This document shows, piece by piece, positions 1 through 5,887 of a DNA stretch of 8,137 bases. Every line of letters starts with the position of its first letter. Position 1 is the stretch's first letter. Below the pieces are notes generated by a model that did no database searches, was not told where the DNA came from, and was given only the letters and a program-made list of their open reading frames with translations. The DNA is taken from contig JAEVZN010000606.1 in assembly GCA_023392205.1 (NCBI GenBank), positions 1 to 8,137 of the forward strand. The letters run 5' to 3'. The translations under genes and the position numbers were made by a program. Source of the stretch: Pseudomonadota bacterium (GTDB taxonomy: Bacteria; Pseudomonadota; Alphaproteobacteria; Rhizobiales; Xanthobacteraceae).

Positions 1-1129
1 TCGAGCCGAACAGCACCAGCGTCGCCCCGCCCAGCACGGGCTTGGGGATCAGCGTGAAGATGGCCGCGAAGATCGGAAACAATCCGAGCACCACCAGAAT
101 GCCGGCGACGTAATAGCCGACATAGCGGCTGGCGATGCCTGTCATCTGGATCACGCCGTTATTCTGGCTGAAGGTGGTGTTGGGGAAGGTATTGAAGATC
201 GCCGCCAGGCCCGAATTCACGCCGTCGCCGAGAATGCCGCCCTTGATGCGCGACATGTAAAGAGGGCCCTTCACCGGCTCGCCGGAAATGGTCGAATTCG
301 CAGTCAGGTCGCCGGTCGTCTCGATGGCGGTGACGAGATAGAGAAACGCGATCGGCAGGAACAGTGCCCAGTCGAACGACAGCCCGAACATGAAGGGCCG
401 CGGCAATGCGAAGATCGGCTGTCCGCCGATGGCGCTGAAATTCACCTTGCCGAGAAACATCGCGATCACGAAGCCGATCACAAGACCGATCAGCACGGCA
501 GAGATGCGCAGATAGATGTTGCGCTGGAAGGAGAGCGCGAGGATCACCGCGATCACCAGCATGCCGAGCCCGAGATTGACCGGGTTGCCGAGATCCTTGG
601 CGCCGACGCCGCCCGCCAGATCGGTGAAACCGACTTTGACAAGGCTCAGTCCGATCACCGCGATCACGATGCCGGTGACGGTCGGTGTAATGATGCGCTT
701 GAGCTTGTCGACGAACTGGCTGAGCACGATCTCGATCAGGCATCCCGCGAGACACAGGCCAAAGATCATCGCCAGGATGTCTTCCGGCGTGCCGCCGCGC
801 CCCTTCACCGTGAATCCCGCGGTCAGGATCGCGCCCAGAAACGCAAAGCTCGTGCCCTGCAGACTGAGCAGTCCCGATCCGACCGGGCCGATGCGCCGGC
901 ACTGGATGAAGGTCGCCACGCCCGACACGAACAGCGACATGGAAATAAGATAGGGCACGTATTGCCCGAGCCCCAGCGCACCGCCGATGATCAGCGTTGG
1001 CGTGACAATGCCGACAATGCTCGCCAGCACATGTTGCGAGGCGGCGAGCAGACTGGTGCCCGGCCCCGGCCGGTCGTGCAGGCCGAAGATAATGCCGCTG
1101 GGTTTAGGCAGATCGCGCGCACCGGTCAC
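1..1129 (-). CDS. NCS2-family nucleobase:cation symporter (xanthine/uric acid permease type), 3' end outside window
   Basis: An inner-membrane purine transporter, predicted to import xanthine or uric acid with a cation. The minus strand is open from GTG at 1129-1127 to the window edge, giving 376 residues of an expected 450-500. The family signature [QEP]-N-x-G-x4-T-[RKG] is present as QNNGVIQMTG at residues 322-331. Residues matching functional positions of E. coli XanQ are visible: His33 in SQHVLAS, Glu270 in TAIETTGD, Asp302 in GDGVNSG, and Gln322-Asn323. Many hydrophobic segments fit the 14-helix UraA/XanQ fold. The GTG start is chosen because GAGGGGG lies 6 nt upstream (minus strand); an in-frame TAG at 1156-1154 limits the frame and a second GTG at 1153-1151 is possible. 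The family is firm. The exact purine is inferred, since XanP, XanQ and UacT relatives share these residues. Confidence 0.93.
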   Translation of the reverse strand, partial: MTGARDLPKPSGIIFGLHDRPGPGTSLLAASQHVLASIVGIVTPTLIIGGALGLGQYVPYLISMSLFVSGVATFIQCRRIGPVGSGLLSLQGTSFAFLGAILTAGFTVKGRGGTPEDILAMIFGLCLAGCLIEIVLSQFVDKLKRIITPTVTGIVIAVIGLSLVKVGFTDLAGGVGAKDLGNPVNLGLGMLVIAVILALSFQRNIYLRISAVLIGLVIGFVIAMFLGKVNFSAIGGQPIFALPRPFMFGLSFDWALFLPIAFLYLVTAIETTGDLTANSTISGEPVKGPLYMSRIKGGILGDGVNSGLAAIFNTFPNTTFSQNNGVIQMTGIASRYVGYYVAGILVVLGLFPIFAAIFTLIPKPVLGGATLVLFGS

Positions 1130-1330
1130 GGTTGTCCCCCTCGAAGTGAACACCTAACCCGGCGCAACAAGGCTAGGCCTGCACGCGACCTTTGGGAACT
1201 CCCGCCGCTGGGCAAAGATTCGCCGGTCGAGAGCAGCGTTGCCGCGACAATGTGCAGGCTTTCGCCGCTGCAAGCATGGCAGGTGACGGCGCGAGCGGCG
1301 GCGCAAGTCGGAAAAACTTCGCCCCGGAGG

Positions 1331-1360
1331 TTCAATCCGGTTCCGCTTTGCGGTTATAAG
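1331..1360 (+). promoter_or_regulatory. Candidate sigma70 promoter for the mechanosensitive channel gene
   Basis: TATAAG at 1355-1360 matches five of six bases of the -10 consensus and stands out in a very GC-rich region. TTCAAT at 1331-1336 is a weak -35 match, with an 18-nt spacer. Transcription from here would start near 1367 and leave a leader of about 165-190 nt carrying the tandem repeat. Assigned by pattern only. Confidence 0.35.
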
Positions 1361-1422
1361 AGCAAGCACCTGCCCGCGCGGCCTGTACCGGCGGGTCCGG
1401 TTGGCGTCAGGGCCAGTCGCCC

Positions 1423-1473
1423 GCACCATGAGCCGCAGCCCCGGCTGCACCATGAAGCCGCAGCCACGGCTGC
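1423..1473. repeat. Tandem 24/25-nt duplication, each unit an inverted repeat
   Basis: Two adjacent copies occupy 1423-1446 and 1447-1471. They differ by one inserted A and one C-to-A change. Each copy contains GCAGCC, two bases, then GGCTGC, so each can form a 6-bp stem, and AGCCG/CGGCT arms extend the symmetry. The pair lies about 60-100 nt upstream of the channel start, inside its probable leader. It may be a recent slippage duplication or a regulatory site; nothing decides between them. Confidence 0.7.
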
Positions 1474-1530
1474 AATCCCCGCGAAGCTGCATCGAAGCCT
1501 CAGGCGACATCCGGCGGCCTTCGCACATCG

Positions 1531-2820
1531 ATGCATCAGGAGACGTATCCCGGCATGCTGGACGAGATCGACGGATTCATTACCGGGCAGCCCTGGCTTC
1601 ACACCCTCACTGTCCTGCTGGTGCTGCTGCTGCTCGCGGCCTTCGCCAATTTCGTCGTGAAGCGCATCCTGCTGCGGGTGGTCCATCGCCTGCTCGACCG
1701 GACCACATTCGGCCGCGACGAGGAAATCCGCGGCTTCGGTGTGATCGAGCGGCTGGCGAATATCATGCCGGCCATCGTGATCGCGTCCGGTATCGCGCTG
1801 GTGCCGCATCTGCCGGGCGCGATCGTCACCGTGGTCAAGAATGTTTCGCACGCCTTCATCATCCTGATGCTGGCCATGGCGCTGGCAGCGGCGCTCGGCG
1901 TCGTCGACACGCTCTATCACCGGCGGCCGATCGCGAGACGCCGGCCGATCCGCGGCTATGTGCAGATCGTCAAGATCGCGGTCTATGTCGTGGCGGCGAT
2001 CCTTATCGTCGCCACCCTGATGGACCAGTCGCCGATCATCCTGTTTTCCGGCCTCGGCGCCATGGCCGCGGTGCTGATCCTCGTTTTCCAGGACACGCTG
2101 TTGTCCTTTGTCGCCAGCATCCAGATTTCGTCGACCGACATGGTGCGCGTGGGCGACTGGATCGAGGTGCCGAGCCTGAATGCCGACGGCGATGTCATCG
2201 AGATCGCGCTGCATACCGTGCGGGTGCAGAACTGGGACAAGACCATCACCACCATCCCGATCCGCAAGCTGGTCTCGGATTCGTTCCGAAACTGGCGCGG
2301 CATGCAGGAATCGGGCGGACGGCGCATCAAGCGGGCGATCTATCTCGACCAGACCAGCATCCGCTTCCTGACCGAAGACGAGATCGAGAAGCTGAGCCAT
2401 CTTCAGCACCTGGAAACCTATCTGCAACGCAAGCAGGCGGAGCTGAAAGCCTGGAACAGCAAGCTCGGCGATCGTGGCGCCGTGCGCGCCAATACCCGCC
2501 GGATCACCAATGCGGGGACATTCCGGGCCTATCTGGATGCCTATCTGTGCGCACATCCGCAGATCCACCAGCACATGACCCTGCTGGTGCGGCAATTGCA
2601 GCCGACCGCGCAGGGCCTGCCGCTGGAAATCTATTGCTTTACCAACACCACCGACTGGGGGCCGTATGAGGCGATCCAGTCGGACATTTTCGACCACGTC
2701 TTCGCCCTGCTGCCGGAATTCGACCTGGCGGTGTTCCAGAGTCCGGGCAGCGCCGATTTCAGGGCCTGCGCGGTGGACAGGTCCCCGCCCGAGGCGCGGA
2801 TGCAGATGGCGGGGGCCTGA
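1531..2820 (+). CDS. YbdG-type miniconductance mechanosensitive ion channel (MscS superfamily)
   Basis: An inner-membrane channel that opens under membrane tension and releases solutes on hypo-osmotic shock. The 429-residue product matches E. coli YbdG (415 aa) along its whole length. Hydrophobic segments lie near residues 24-43, 78-101, 107-127, 145-164 and 168-187. The last carries the pore-helix stretch GLGAMAAVLILVFQD (174-188). The beta domain follows with VRVGDWIE (205-212), NWDKTITTIP (234-243) and GGRRIKR (262-268). The cytoplasmic part keeps the YbdG features TSIRFLTEDE and GLPLEIYCFTNT. The start is uncertain: ATG at 1531 has no clear ribosome site, while ATG at 1555 has AGGAGA at 1538-1543, 11 nt away, and would remove eight residues. 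The gene is divergent from the permease and ends about 230 nt before ssrA, so it is probably monocistronic. The family is firm; gating behaviour is inferred from relatives. Confidence 0.94.
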   Translation: MHQETYPGMLDEIDGFITGQPWLHTLTVLLVLLLLAAFANFVVKRILLRVVHRLLDRTTFGRDEEIRGFGVIERLANIMPAIVIASGIALVPHLPGAIVTVVKNVSHAFIILMLAMALAAALGVVDTLYHRRPIARRRPIRGYVQIVKIAVYVVAAILIVATLMDQSPIILFSGLGAMAAVLILVFQDTLLSFVASIQISSTDMVRVGDWIEVPSLNADGDVIEIALHTVRVQNWDKTITTIPIRKLVSDSFRNWRGMQESGGRRIKRAIYLDQTSIRFLTEDEIEKLSHLQHLETYLQRKQAELKAWNSKLGDRGAVRANTRRITNAGTFRAYLDAYLCAHPQIHQHMTLLVRQLQPTAQGLPLEIYCFTNTTDWGPYEAIQSDIFDHVFALLPEFDLAVFQSPGSADFRACAVDRSPPEARMQMAGA

Positions 2821-3007
2821 CAACGGGCGGCGGCAGGGGACCGGCATCGCGGCCGGGGAACCGGGCGACGATCATCCGCGCAGGCGCGCTCAGCTCCGAG
2901 GTGGCGGGCTTCTACGTGCATGACAATCGCGCCACAGACGGCGCCAAACAGGCCGGAAATACCCTGTGCGGCCCCGACACTAGGAAATATTTCACATGAA
3001 AAGCCAC
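2821..3007. other. Gap between the channel gene and the ssrA control region
   Basis: No gene is supported here. Open frames that cross it are shadows with unnatural composition. The one visible element is a perfect 10-bp palindrome GAAATATTTC at 2984-2993, conspicuous in GC-rich sequence, and a modest inverted repeat GCGCC/GGCGC near 2930-2945. Confidence 0.5.
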
Positions 3008-3029
3008 GCCGCCCTTCCCTCCGGGCGGC
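3008..3029. terminator. GC-rich hairpin between the channel gene and ssrA
   Basis: GCCGCCC at 3008-3014 pairs perfectly with GGGCGGC at 3023-3029 across an 8-nt loop. There is no T-run after it, so it is at best a weak intrinsic terminator for the upstream gene. It overlaps the region where the ssrA -35 box should be, so it could equally be part of the ssrA control region. Confidence 0.3.
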
Positions 3030-3043
3030 CATATCCTTATATT
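3015..3043 (+). promoter_or_regulatory. Candidate ssrA promoter
   Basis: TATATT at 3038-3043 is a good -10 box, and start would fall near 3050-3051, exactly where the first RNA hairpin begins. With a 17-nt spacer the -35 position is TTCCCT at 3015-3020, a poor match to consensus. The -10 element and its spacing to the RNA are the main evidence. Confidence 0.5.
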
Positions 3044-3050
3044 CTCTCGT

Positions 3051-3132
3051 GCCGGCGCAAGCCGGCTATGGCGATAAACGGGCTTCGTAATAAACCTTTC
3101 GGACCCGGGGGCAGTACCCGGCGCCTCCACCA
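3051..3132 (+). other. tmRNA acceptor piece
   Basis: This is the upstream RNA piece. It ends with encoded CCA at 3130-3132 and contains the 5' GNRA hairpin, one strand of P2, the T-arm and the 3' half of the acceptor stem. The T-loop is GGCAGTA rather than the usual TTCRANY of tRNA. Its length of about 80 nt agrees with known alphaproteobacterial acceptor RNAs. The 5' boundary is an estimate. Confidence 0.8.
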
Positions 3133-3171
3133 CCAGCGGCTTGCGACCCTCCGGGGCGGGCCGTTGCTGAT
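3133..3171 (+). other. Intervening segment removed from pre-tmRNA
   Basis: These 39 nt lie between the encoded CCA and the first base of the mature coding piece. CAGCGGC (3134-3140) pairs with GCCGTTG (3160-3166) over 7 bp with one G-U pair, so the precursor can form a hairpin prolonging the acceptor stem. RNase P would be expected to cut its 3' side before 3172, with tRNA 3'-processing nucleases at the other side; that step is known for permuted tmRNAs, not visible here. Confidence 0.8.
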
Positions 3172-3255
3172 GGGGGCGAAACAGGATCGACGAGGGCGTA
3201 AAGGTTGTTCTTTCGCTCGGCATGGTACCGCCGTTATCGGGCCAAACGTATAGTT

Positions 3256-3294
3256 GCCAACGACAACTATGCTCCGGTTGCTCAGGCTGCGTAA
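3256..3294 (+). other. tmRNA proteolysis-tag reading frame
   Basis: Reading from the GCC resume codon gives A-N-D-N-Y-A-P-V-A-Q-A-A and TAA, 12 encoded residues, with one more Ala added from the charged tmRNA itself. The C-terminal Ala-Ala is the ClpX contact and the N-terminal AND part is the usual SspB contact. The TAA (3292-3294) is the whole loop of a 9-bp hairpin, 3283-3303. Confidence 0.93.
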
Positions 3295-3313
3295 CGCAGT
3301 CTGTAATACCGAC

Positions 3314-3344
3314 CTAAAGCCCTGGCGGGTTTAGCTCCGTCAGG
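3314..3344 (+). other. H-type pseudoknot in tmRNA coding piece
   Basis: CCTGGCGG (3321-3328) pairs with CCGTCAGG (3337-3344), 8 bp with one G-U. Its loop contains TTTAG (3330-3334), which pairs with CTAAA (3314-3318) upstream. The order a-b-a'-b' is a classical pseudoknot, as expected after the tag frame in tmRNA. Confidence 0.75.
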
Positions 3345-3496
3345 CGGGGTTCGGAGGCACCTGGCAACAGAAGCCTCCACTTTCCGCCATTCCGGCAACC
3401 CCGCGTGCCTTGTCCCCCGCTTCCTGAGACCTGCGGGCTGACGTGTTCGGGAAAAACGCGCTAGGTTGCCTCAGATTCCGACGGCAAAAACGACAT

Positions 3497-4003
3497 ATGG
3501 CCACCGACCAGATCCGCTACGACTTGCTTGCCCAGGATGCCTTGCGCGGCCTTGTCCGCAAGGTGCTGACCGACGCCGCCAAAAGCGGCCTGCCGGGCGA
3601 GCATCATTTCTCCATCACCTTCCGCACGGAGGACGAGGGCGTGCGCCTGTCGCCGCGCCTGCGCGAGCAATTCCCGGAGGAAATGACGGTCATCCTGCAA
3701 TACCAGTTCTGGGATCTGAAGGTGACCGAGACCGGCTTCGAGGTCGGGCTGTCATTCGGCGGCGTGCCGGAAAAGCTCAGCGTGCCGTTCGCGGCCATCA
3801 AGAGCTTCTTCGATCCGTCGGTGCAATTCGGCCTGCAATTCGAGACCATCGAGGTCGAGCCGATCAGCCAGGACGTGACCGAAGGCGACGCGGGCTCCGC
3901 GACGGTCGAGACGTTGCCCGACACCGGCAGCGAGACGCCCGAACCGCCGACCGACAAGCCCACGGGCGAGGTCGTGCGGCTGGACAGGTTCCGCAAGAAA
4001 TAG
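3497..4003 (+). CDS. sspB: SspB family protein, ClpXP adaptor for ssrA-tagged substrates
   Basis: A cytoplasmic adaptor that binds the tmRNA tag and tethers tagged proteins to the ClpX unfoldase, speeding degradation. The product has 168 residues. A folded SspB-like core covers about 1-116, with GEHHFSITF (34-42), QFWDL (70-74), GLSFGGVP (84-91) and FFDPSVQFGLQF (104-115). A flexible acidic, Thr/Pro-rich linker (117-156) follows, then a basic tail ending VVRLDRFRKK (159-168). In the E. coli protein such a tail docks on the ClpX N-domain; that role is inferred here. The ATG at 3497 is chosen because the family begins MATDQIRYDLLAQDALRG; a GTG at 3443 would add 18 unconserved residues. No strong ribosome site is visible. 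It lies just downstream of ssrA, which makes the tag it should recognise, and 53 nt before fumC. Confidence 0.93.
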   Translation: MATDQIRYDLLAQDALRGLVRKVLTDAAKSGLPGEHHFSITFRTEDEGVRLSPRLREQFPEEMTVILQYQFWDLKVTETGFEVGLSFGGVPEKLSVPFAAIKSFFDPSVQFGLQFETIEVEPISQDVTEGDAGSATVETLPDTGSETPEPPTDKPTGEVVRLDRFRKK

Positions 4004-4045
4004 CCGCTTCAAGCGTCTCGCCCGGGTGACGCGCTGCGCCGGCAT

Positions 4046-4051
4046 AGAAGG
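4046..4051 (+). promoter_or_regulatory. Ribosome binding site of fumC
   Basis: AGAAGG lies 5 nt before the ATG at 4057. It supports this start, which also matches the usual N-terminus of class II fumarases. Confidence 0.7.
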
Positions 4052-4056
4052 CTGTC

Positions 4057-5451
4057 ATGACCAAGACCCGTACCGAGACCGACAGCTTCGGTCCCATCGC
4101 CGTTGCCGACGACCGTTATTGGGGCGCGCAGACGCAACGCTCGCTCGAGAATTTCCGCATCGGCGGCGACAGGATGCCGGAGCCGCTGATCCGCGCCTTC
4201 GCAATTCTCAAGCGCGCCGCCGCCGAAACCAACATGCAACTGGGCTCGCTCGACCGGAAGACCGGTGAGGCCATCGTCAACGCGGCGCAGGAGGTGATCG
4301 ACGGCAAGTTCGCCGGACATTTCCCGCTGGTGGTCTGGCAGACCGGGTCCGGCACGCAGACCAACATGAATCTCAACGAGGTCATTGCCAACCGCGCCAA
4401 CGAGATGCTGGGCGGAGCACGCGGCGCGAAAGAGCCGGTGCATCCGAACGACCACGTCAATATGAGCCAGTCGTCCAACGACAGCTTCCCGACCGCGATG
4501 CATATCGCGGCCGCGCAGGAGATCGTGGCGACCCTCCTCCCCGCGCTGGAACACATGCACGAGGCGTTGCGCGACAAGGAGAAGGCCTTCGCGCATATCG
4601 TCAAGATCGGCCGCACGCATACCCAGGACGCAACGCCGCTCACGCTCGGGCAGGAATTTTCCGGCTATGCCGCACAGCTCAAATCGGGCATTGCGCGCAT
4701 CAAGCTGGCGCTGCATGAACTTTACCCGTTGGCACAGGGCGGAACCGCGGTCGGCACCGGGCTCAATGCCAAGCCACAATTCGCGCATCTGTTTGCCGAG
4801 CGCGTTGCAGCAATGACCGGCCTGCCCTTCGTGACCGCACAGAACAAGTTCGAGGCCCTGGCCGCGCACGATACCGAAGTCTTCGTGCATGGCGCGCTCA
4901 ACTCGGTCGCGACCGGATTGTTCAAGATCGCCAACGACATCCGCCTGCTCGGCTCAGGCCCGCGCTCGGGCCTTGGCGAACTAACCTTGCCGGAAAACGA
5001 ACCCGGCTCGTCGATCATGCCGGGCAAGGTCAATCCGACCCAGGCCGAGGCGCTGACTATGGTCTGCTGCCAGGTCTTCGGCCATCACACCACGATCAGC
5101 ATGGCCGCAAGCCAGGGTCATTTCGAGCTGAACGTGTTCAAGCCGGTCATCGCATTGAACCTGCTGCAATCGATCCGGCTGATTGCCGATGCGGCGCGCT
5201 CCTTTACCGACAATTGCCTTATCGGCTTGCAGGCCAACGAAGAGCGCATCCGCGACCTGACCGAGCGTTCATTGATGCTGGTCACCGCACTGACGCCCGC
5301 CATCGGCTACGACAAGGCCGCAAAAATCGCCAAGCTCGCGCACAGAAACGGTACCACCTTGCGCGAGGAAGCGGTCAATGGCGGCTTTGTCTCCGCGGAA
5401 GATTTCGATCGCCTGGTCCGCCCCGAAAGCATGACCGGTCCGGCAGATTAA
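4057..5451 (+). CDS. fumC: Fumarate hydratase, class II
   Basis: Reversibly hydrates fumarate to (S)-malate in the TCA cycle; a cytosolic, iron-independent homotetramer. The 464-residue product is the normal family length. The superfamily signature [11 protein letters not shown] is at 317-327, on the mobile loop carrying the catalytic serine (Ser318). [10 protein letters not shown] at 185-194 gives His188, the same number as the active-site histidine in E. coli FumC. Substrate-site stretches [10 protein letters not shown] (96-105) and SSNDSFPT (139-146) are intact, so the enzyme should be active. The lack of cysteine-cluster sequence and the length exclude class I fumarase; aspartase and argininosuccinate lyase share the fold but fit less well. 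It follows sspB by 53 nt with its own ribosome site, so a shared transcript is likely. A weak A/T-rich stem and T-run follow the stop. Confidence 0.97.
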   Translation: MTKTRTETDSFGPIAVADDRYWGAQTQRSLENFRIGGDRMPEPLIRAFAILKRAAAETNMQLGSLDRKTGEAIVNAAQEVIDGKFAGHFPLVVWQTGSGTQTNMNLNEVIANRANEMLGGARGAKEPVHPNDHVNMSQSSNDSFPTAMHIAAAQEIVATLLPALEHMHEALRDKEKAFAHIVKIGRTHTQDATPLTLGQEFSGYAAQLKSGIARIKLALHELYPLAQGGTAVGTGLNAKPQFAHLFAERVAAMTGLPFVTAQNKFEALAAHDTEVFVHGALNSVATGLFKIANDIRLLGSGPRSGLGELTLPENEPGSSIMPGKVNPTQAEALTMVCCQVFGHHTTISMAASQGHFELNVFKPVIALNLLQSIRLIADAARSFTDNCLIGLQANEERIRDLTERSLMLVTALTPAIGYDKAAKIAKLAHRNGTTLREEAVNGGFVSAEDFDRLVRPESMTGPAD

Positions 5452-5477
5452 ATTCAAACGAGTTGCGAATTGTTTTT
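5451..5477 (+). terminator. Weak candidate terminator after fumC
   Basis: AATTC (5451-5455) and GAATT (5467-5471) can pair over five mostly A-T base pairs, followed by a run of five T at 5473-5477. The stem is weak, so this is only a candidate end for the sspB-fumC transcript. Confidence 0.25.
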
Positions 5478-5488
5478 ACCGTCGGTGA

Positions 5489-5508
5489 TTGTCTTAAGTG
5501 GATGACAA
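5489..5508. promoter_or_regulatory. Inverted repeat TTGTC-N10-GACAA in the fumC to DUF4169 gap
   Basis: TTGTC at 5489-5493 and GACAA at 5504-5508 are perfect inverted half-sites about one and a half helical turns apart, centre to centre. They lie in an unusually AT-rich patch upstream of the small gene pair. The spacing would suit a dimeric repressor, but five-base arms can arise by chance. Confidence 0.25.
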
Positions 5509-5585
5509 CTGCTTTTTTGAATCGGTGCCAATTCCGCCTTGCCGACGCCACGCTAATGGCACAATCAACAGCCCGTATGTGGCAT

Positions 5586-5591
5586 TAGAAT
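5586..5591 (+). promoter_or_regulatory. Candidate -10 element for the small gene pair
   Basis: TAGAAT matches five of six bases of the -10 consensus and lies 47 nt before the ATG at 5639. No good -35 box is seen at 16-18 nt spacing. Start would be near 5598, leaving a 40-nt leader that contains the hairpin at 5617-5630. Confidence 0.3.
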
Positions 5592-5616
5592 ATCGGCCCG
5601 TGGGGGACCGATAGAG

Positions 5617-5630
5617 CCGGTGAGTACCGG
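5617..5630 (+). promoter_or_regulatory. Small hairpin just before the DUF4169 start codon
   Basis: CCGGT (5617-5621) pairs with ACCGG (5626-5630) over a GAGT loop. It lies 8 nt before the ATG at 5639, where a ribosome site would normally be, and no strong Shine-Dalgarno sequence is visible. It might lower initiation; this is inference from position. Confidence 0.3.
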
Positions 5631-5638
5631 ATCTTAGG

Positions 5639-5887
5639 ATGGGCGACGTCTTCAATCTTCGGCAGGCGAGGAAGAAGCGCGAGCGGCAGCGTCATGCCGA
5701 TGATGCTGCAGCTCGACGAATAACCTTTGGCCGTTCGAAGGCGGAGCGCAAACTTGAAGGGGCGCAACGTGACAAGTCTTCACGCAATCTCGACGGCCAC
5801 CAGCTTGGAAGCGGAGAGGCCAATGAAATCTCCGGTCGTGAAACGATCGATCGTCATAGCAGGACACAAGACGAGCGTGAGTCTTGA
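5639..5887 (+). CDS. DUF4169 family small basic protein
   Basis: Function unknown. The 82-residue product begins MGDVFNLRQARKKRERQR, continues through RITFGRSKAERK (28-39) and reaches RNLDGHQL (49-56). This N-terminal, FGRxKAER and LDGH pattern is what I recall of the DUF4169 family, small charged proteins found mainly in alphaproteobacteria. The conserved part ends near residue 56. The remaining Glu/Ser/Arg-rich stretch is unlike the family, and residues from 62 on are encoded in the 65 bases that overlap the next gene in another frame. Relatives usually stop soon after the LDGH motif, so this tail may be a drifted extension or the result of an indel. The charge and length suggest a nucleic-acid or protein-binding role, but nothing shows it. 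It is probably co-transcribed with the ribbon-helix-helix gene. Confidence 0.75.
   Translation: MGDVFNLRQARKKRERQRHADDAAARRITFGRSKAERKLEGAQRDKSSRNLDGHQLGSGEANEISGRETIDRHSRTQDERES
5813..5816 (+). promoter_or_regulatory. Ribosome binding site of the ribbon-helix-helix gene
   Basis: GGAG lies 6 nt before ATG 5823, within the coding part of the DUF4169 gene. It decides this start over the upstream in-frame candidates from 5727 onward, whose translation is unconserved. Confidence 0.65.

Larger units (their letters stand above)
1157..1530. other. Divergent intergenic region between the permease and the mechanosensitive channel
   Basis: About 370 bases separate the two divergent genes. Open frames crossing it have low-complexity Arg/Ala/Pro-rich translations and look like shadows. 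What it does hold is a candidate sigma70 -10 element, a tandem hairpin-forming repeat and presumably both outward promoters. I see no convincing promoter for the permease on the minus strand. Confidence 0.6.
3172..3378 (+). other. tmRNA coding piece
   Basis: It begins with GGGGGCG and a D-arm-like stretch, then the P2 strand, the pre-tag region, the tag frame, the stop-codon hairpin, a pseudoknot and a final stem GGAGGC/GCCTCC (3353-3358, 3373-3378). The length of about 207 nt agrees with known coding pieces. The 3' end is set by the last stem and may be a few bases later. Confidence 0.8.
3050..3390 (+). ncRNA. ssrA: Transfer-messenger RNA, circularly permuted two-piece alphaproteobacterial form
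   Basis: tmRNA rescues stalled ribosomes: alanylated by AlaRS, it enters the empty A site with SmpB and its short frame adds a degradation tag. The gene is permuted, with the CCA-bearing acceptor half (CGCCTCC then ACCA, 3122-3132) before the 5' half (GGGGGCG, 3172-3178). These halves pair over 7 bp with G3-U70, the AlaRS identity pair. CCGGG/CCCGG (3105-3109, 3117-3121) forms a T-arm with a 7-nt loop. AACCTTT (3093-3099) pairs with AAAGGTT (3200-3206) as helix P2 between the pieces. The frame at 3256-3294 encodes ANDNYAPVAQAA and a stop, followed by a hairpin and an H-type pseudoknot. A 5' hairpin GCCGGC-GCAA-GCCGGC (3051-3066) has a GNRA loop. Outer ends are estimated: the 5' end from the -10 box and first hairpin, the 3' end from the last stem (3353-3378). 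Confidence 0.95.

Noticed and set aside
159..902. 247-codon minus-strand frame within the permease gene
   Set aside because: Arg/His/Gly-rich shadow; another minus-strand frame gives a full NCS2 permease with intact motifs.
1401..2669. 422-codon plus-strand frame overlapping the channel gene
   Set aside because: Low-complexity Ala/Arg/Pro composition in the wrong frame of a confidently identified gene.
1354..2847. 497-codon open frame on the minus strand opposite the channel gene
   Set aside because: Its translation is rich in His, Asp, Arg and Gln with no recognisable domain, typical of an antisense shadow of a high-GC gene; the plus strand encodes a clear YbdG homologue.
2996..3253. Small plus-strand open frame running through ssrA
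   Set aside because: It crosses structured tmRNA sequence and reads Arg/Gly-rich; the RNA assignment explains the bases.
3416..3437. CCCGC/GCGGG inverted repeat as an ssrA terminator
   Set aside because: Only 5 bp with a 12-nt loop and no T-run; too weak to report as a terminator.
3394..3470. GGCAACC/GGTTGCC inverted repeat flanking the ssrA-sspB gap, considered as attachment-site or hairpin arms
   Set aside because: Seven-base arms 63 nt apart with no integrase or element nearby; likely chance.
3443..3496. Upstream GTG start for sspB
   Set aside because: It would add 18 residues unlike the family N-terminus; ATG 3497 gives the conserved MATDQIRYDLLAQ start.
4009..4890. 293-codon minus-strand frame opposite fumC
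   Set aside because: Antisense shadow without domain features; fumC on the plus strand is unambiguous.
5727..5822. Upstream start extending the ribbon-helix-helix protein by 32 residues
   Set aside because: The added residues are unconserved and overlap the conserved part of DUF4169; ATG 5823 has a good ribosome site.
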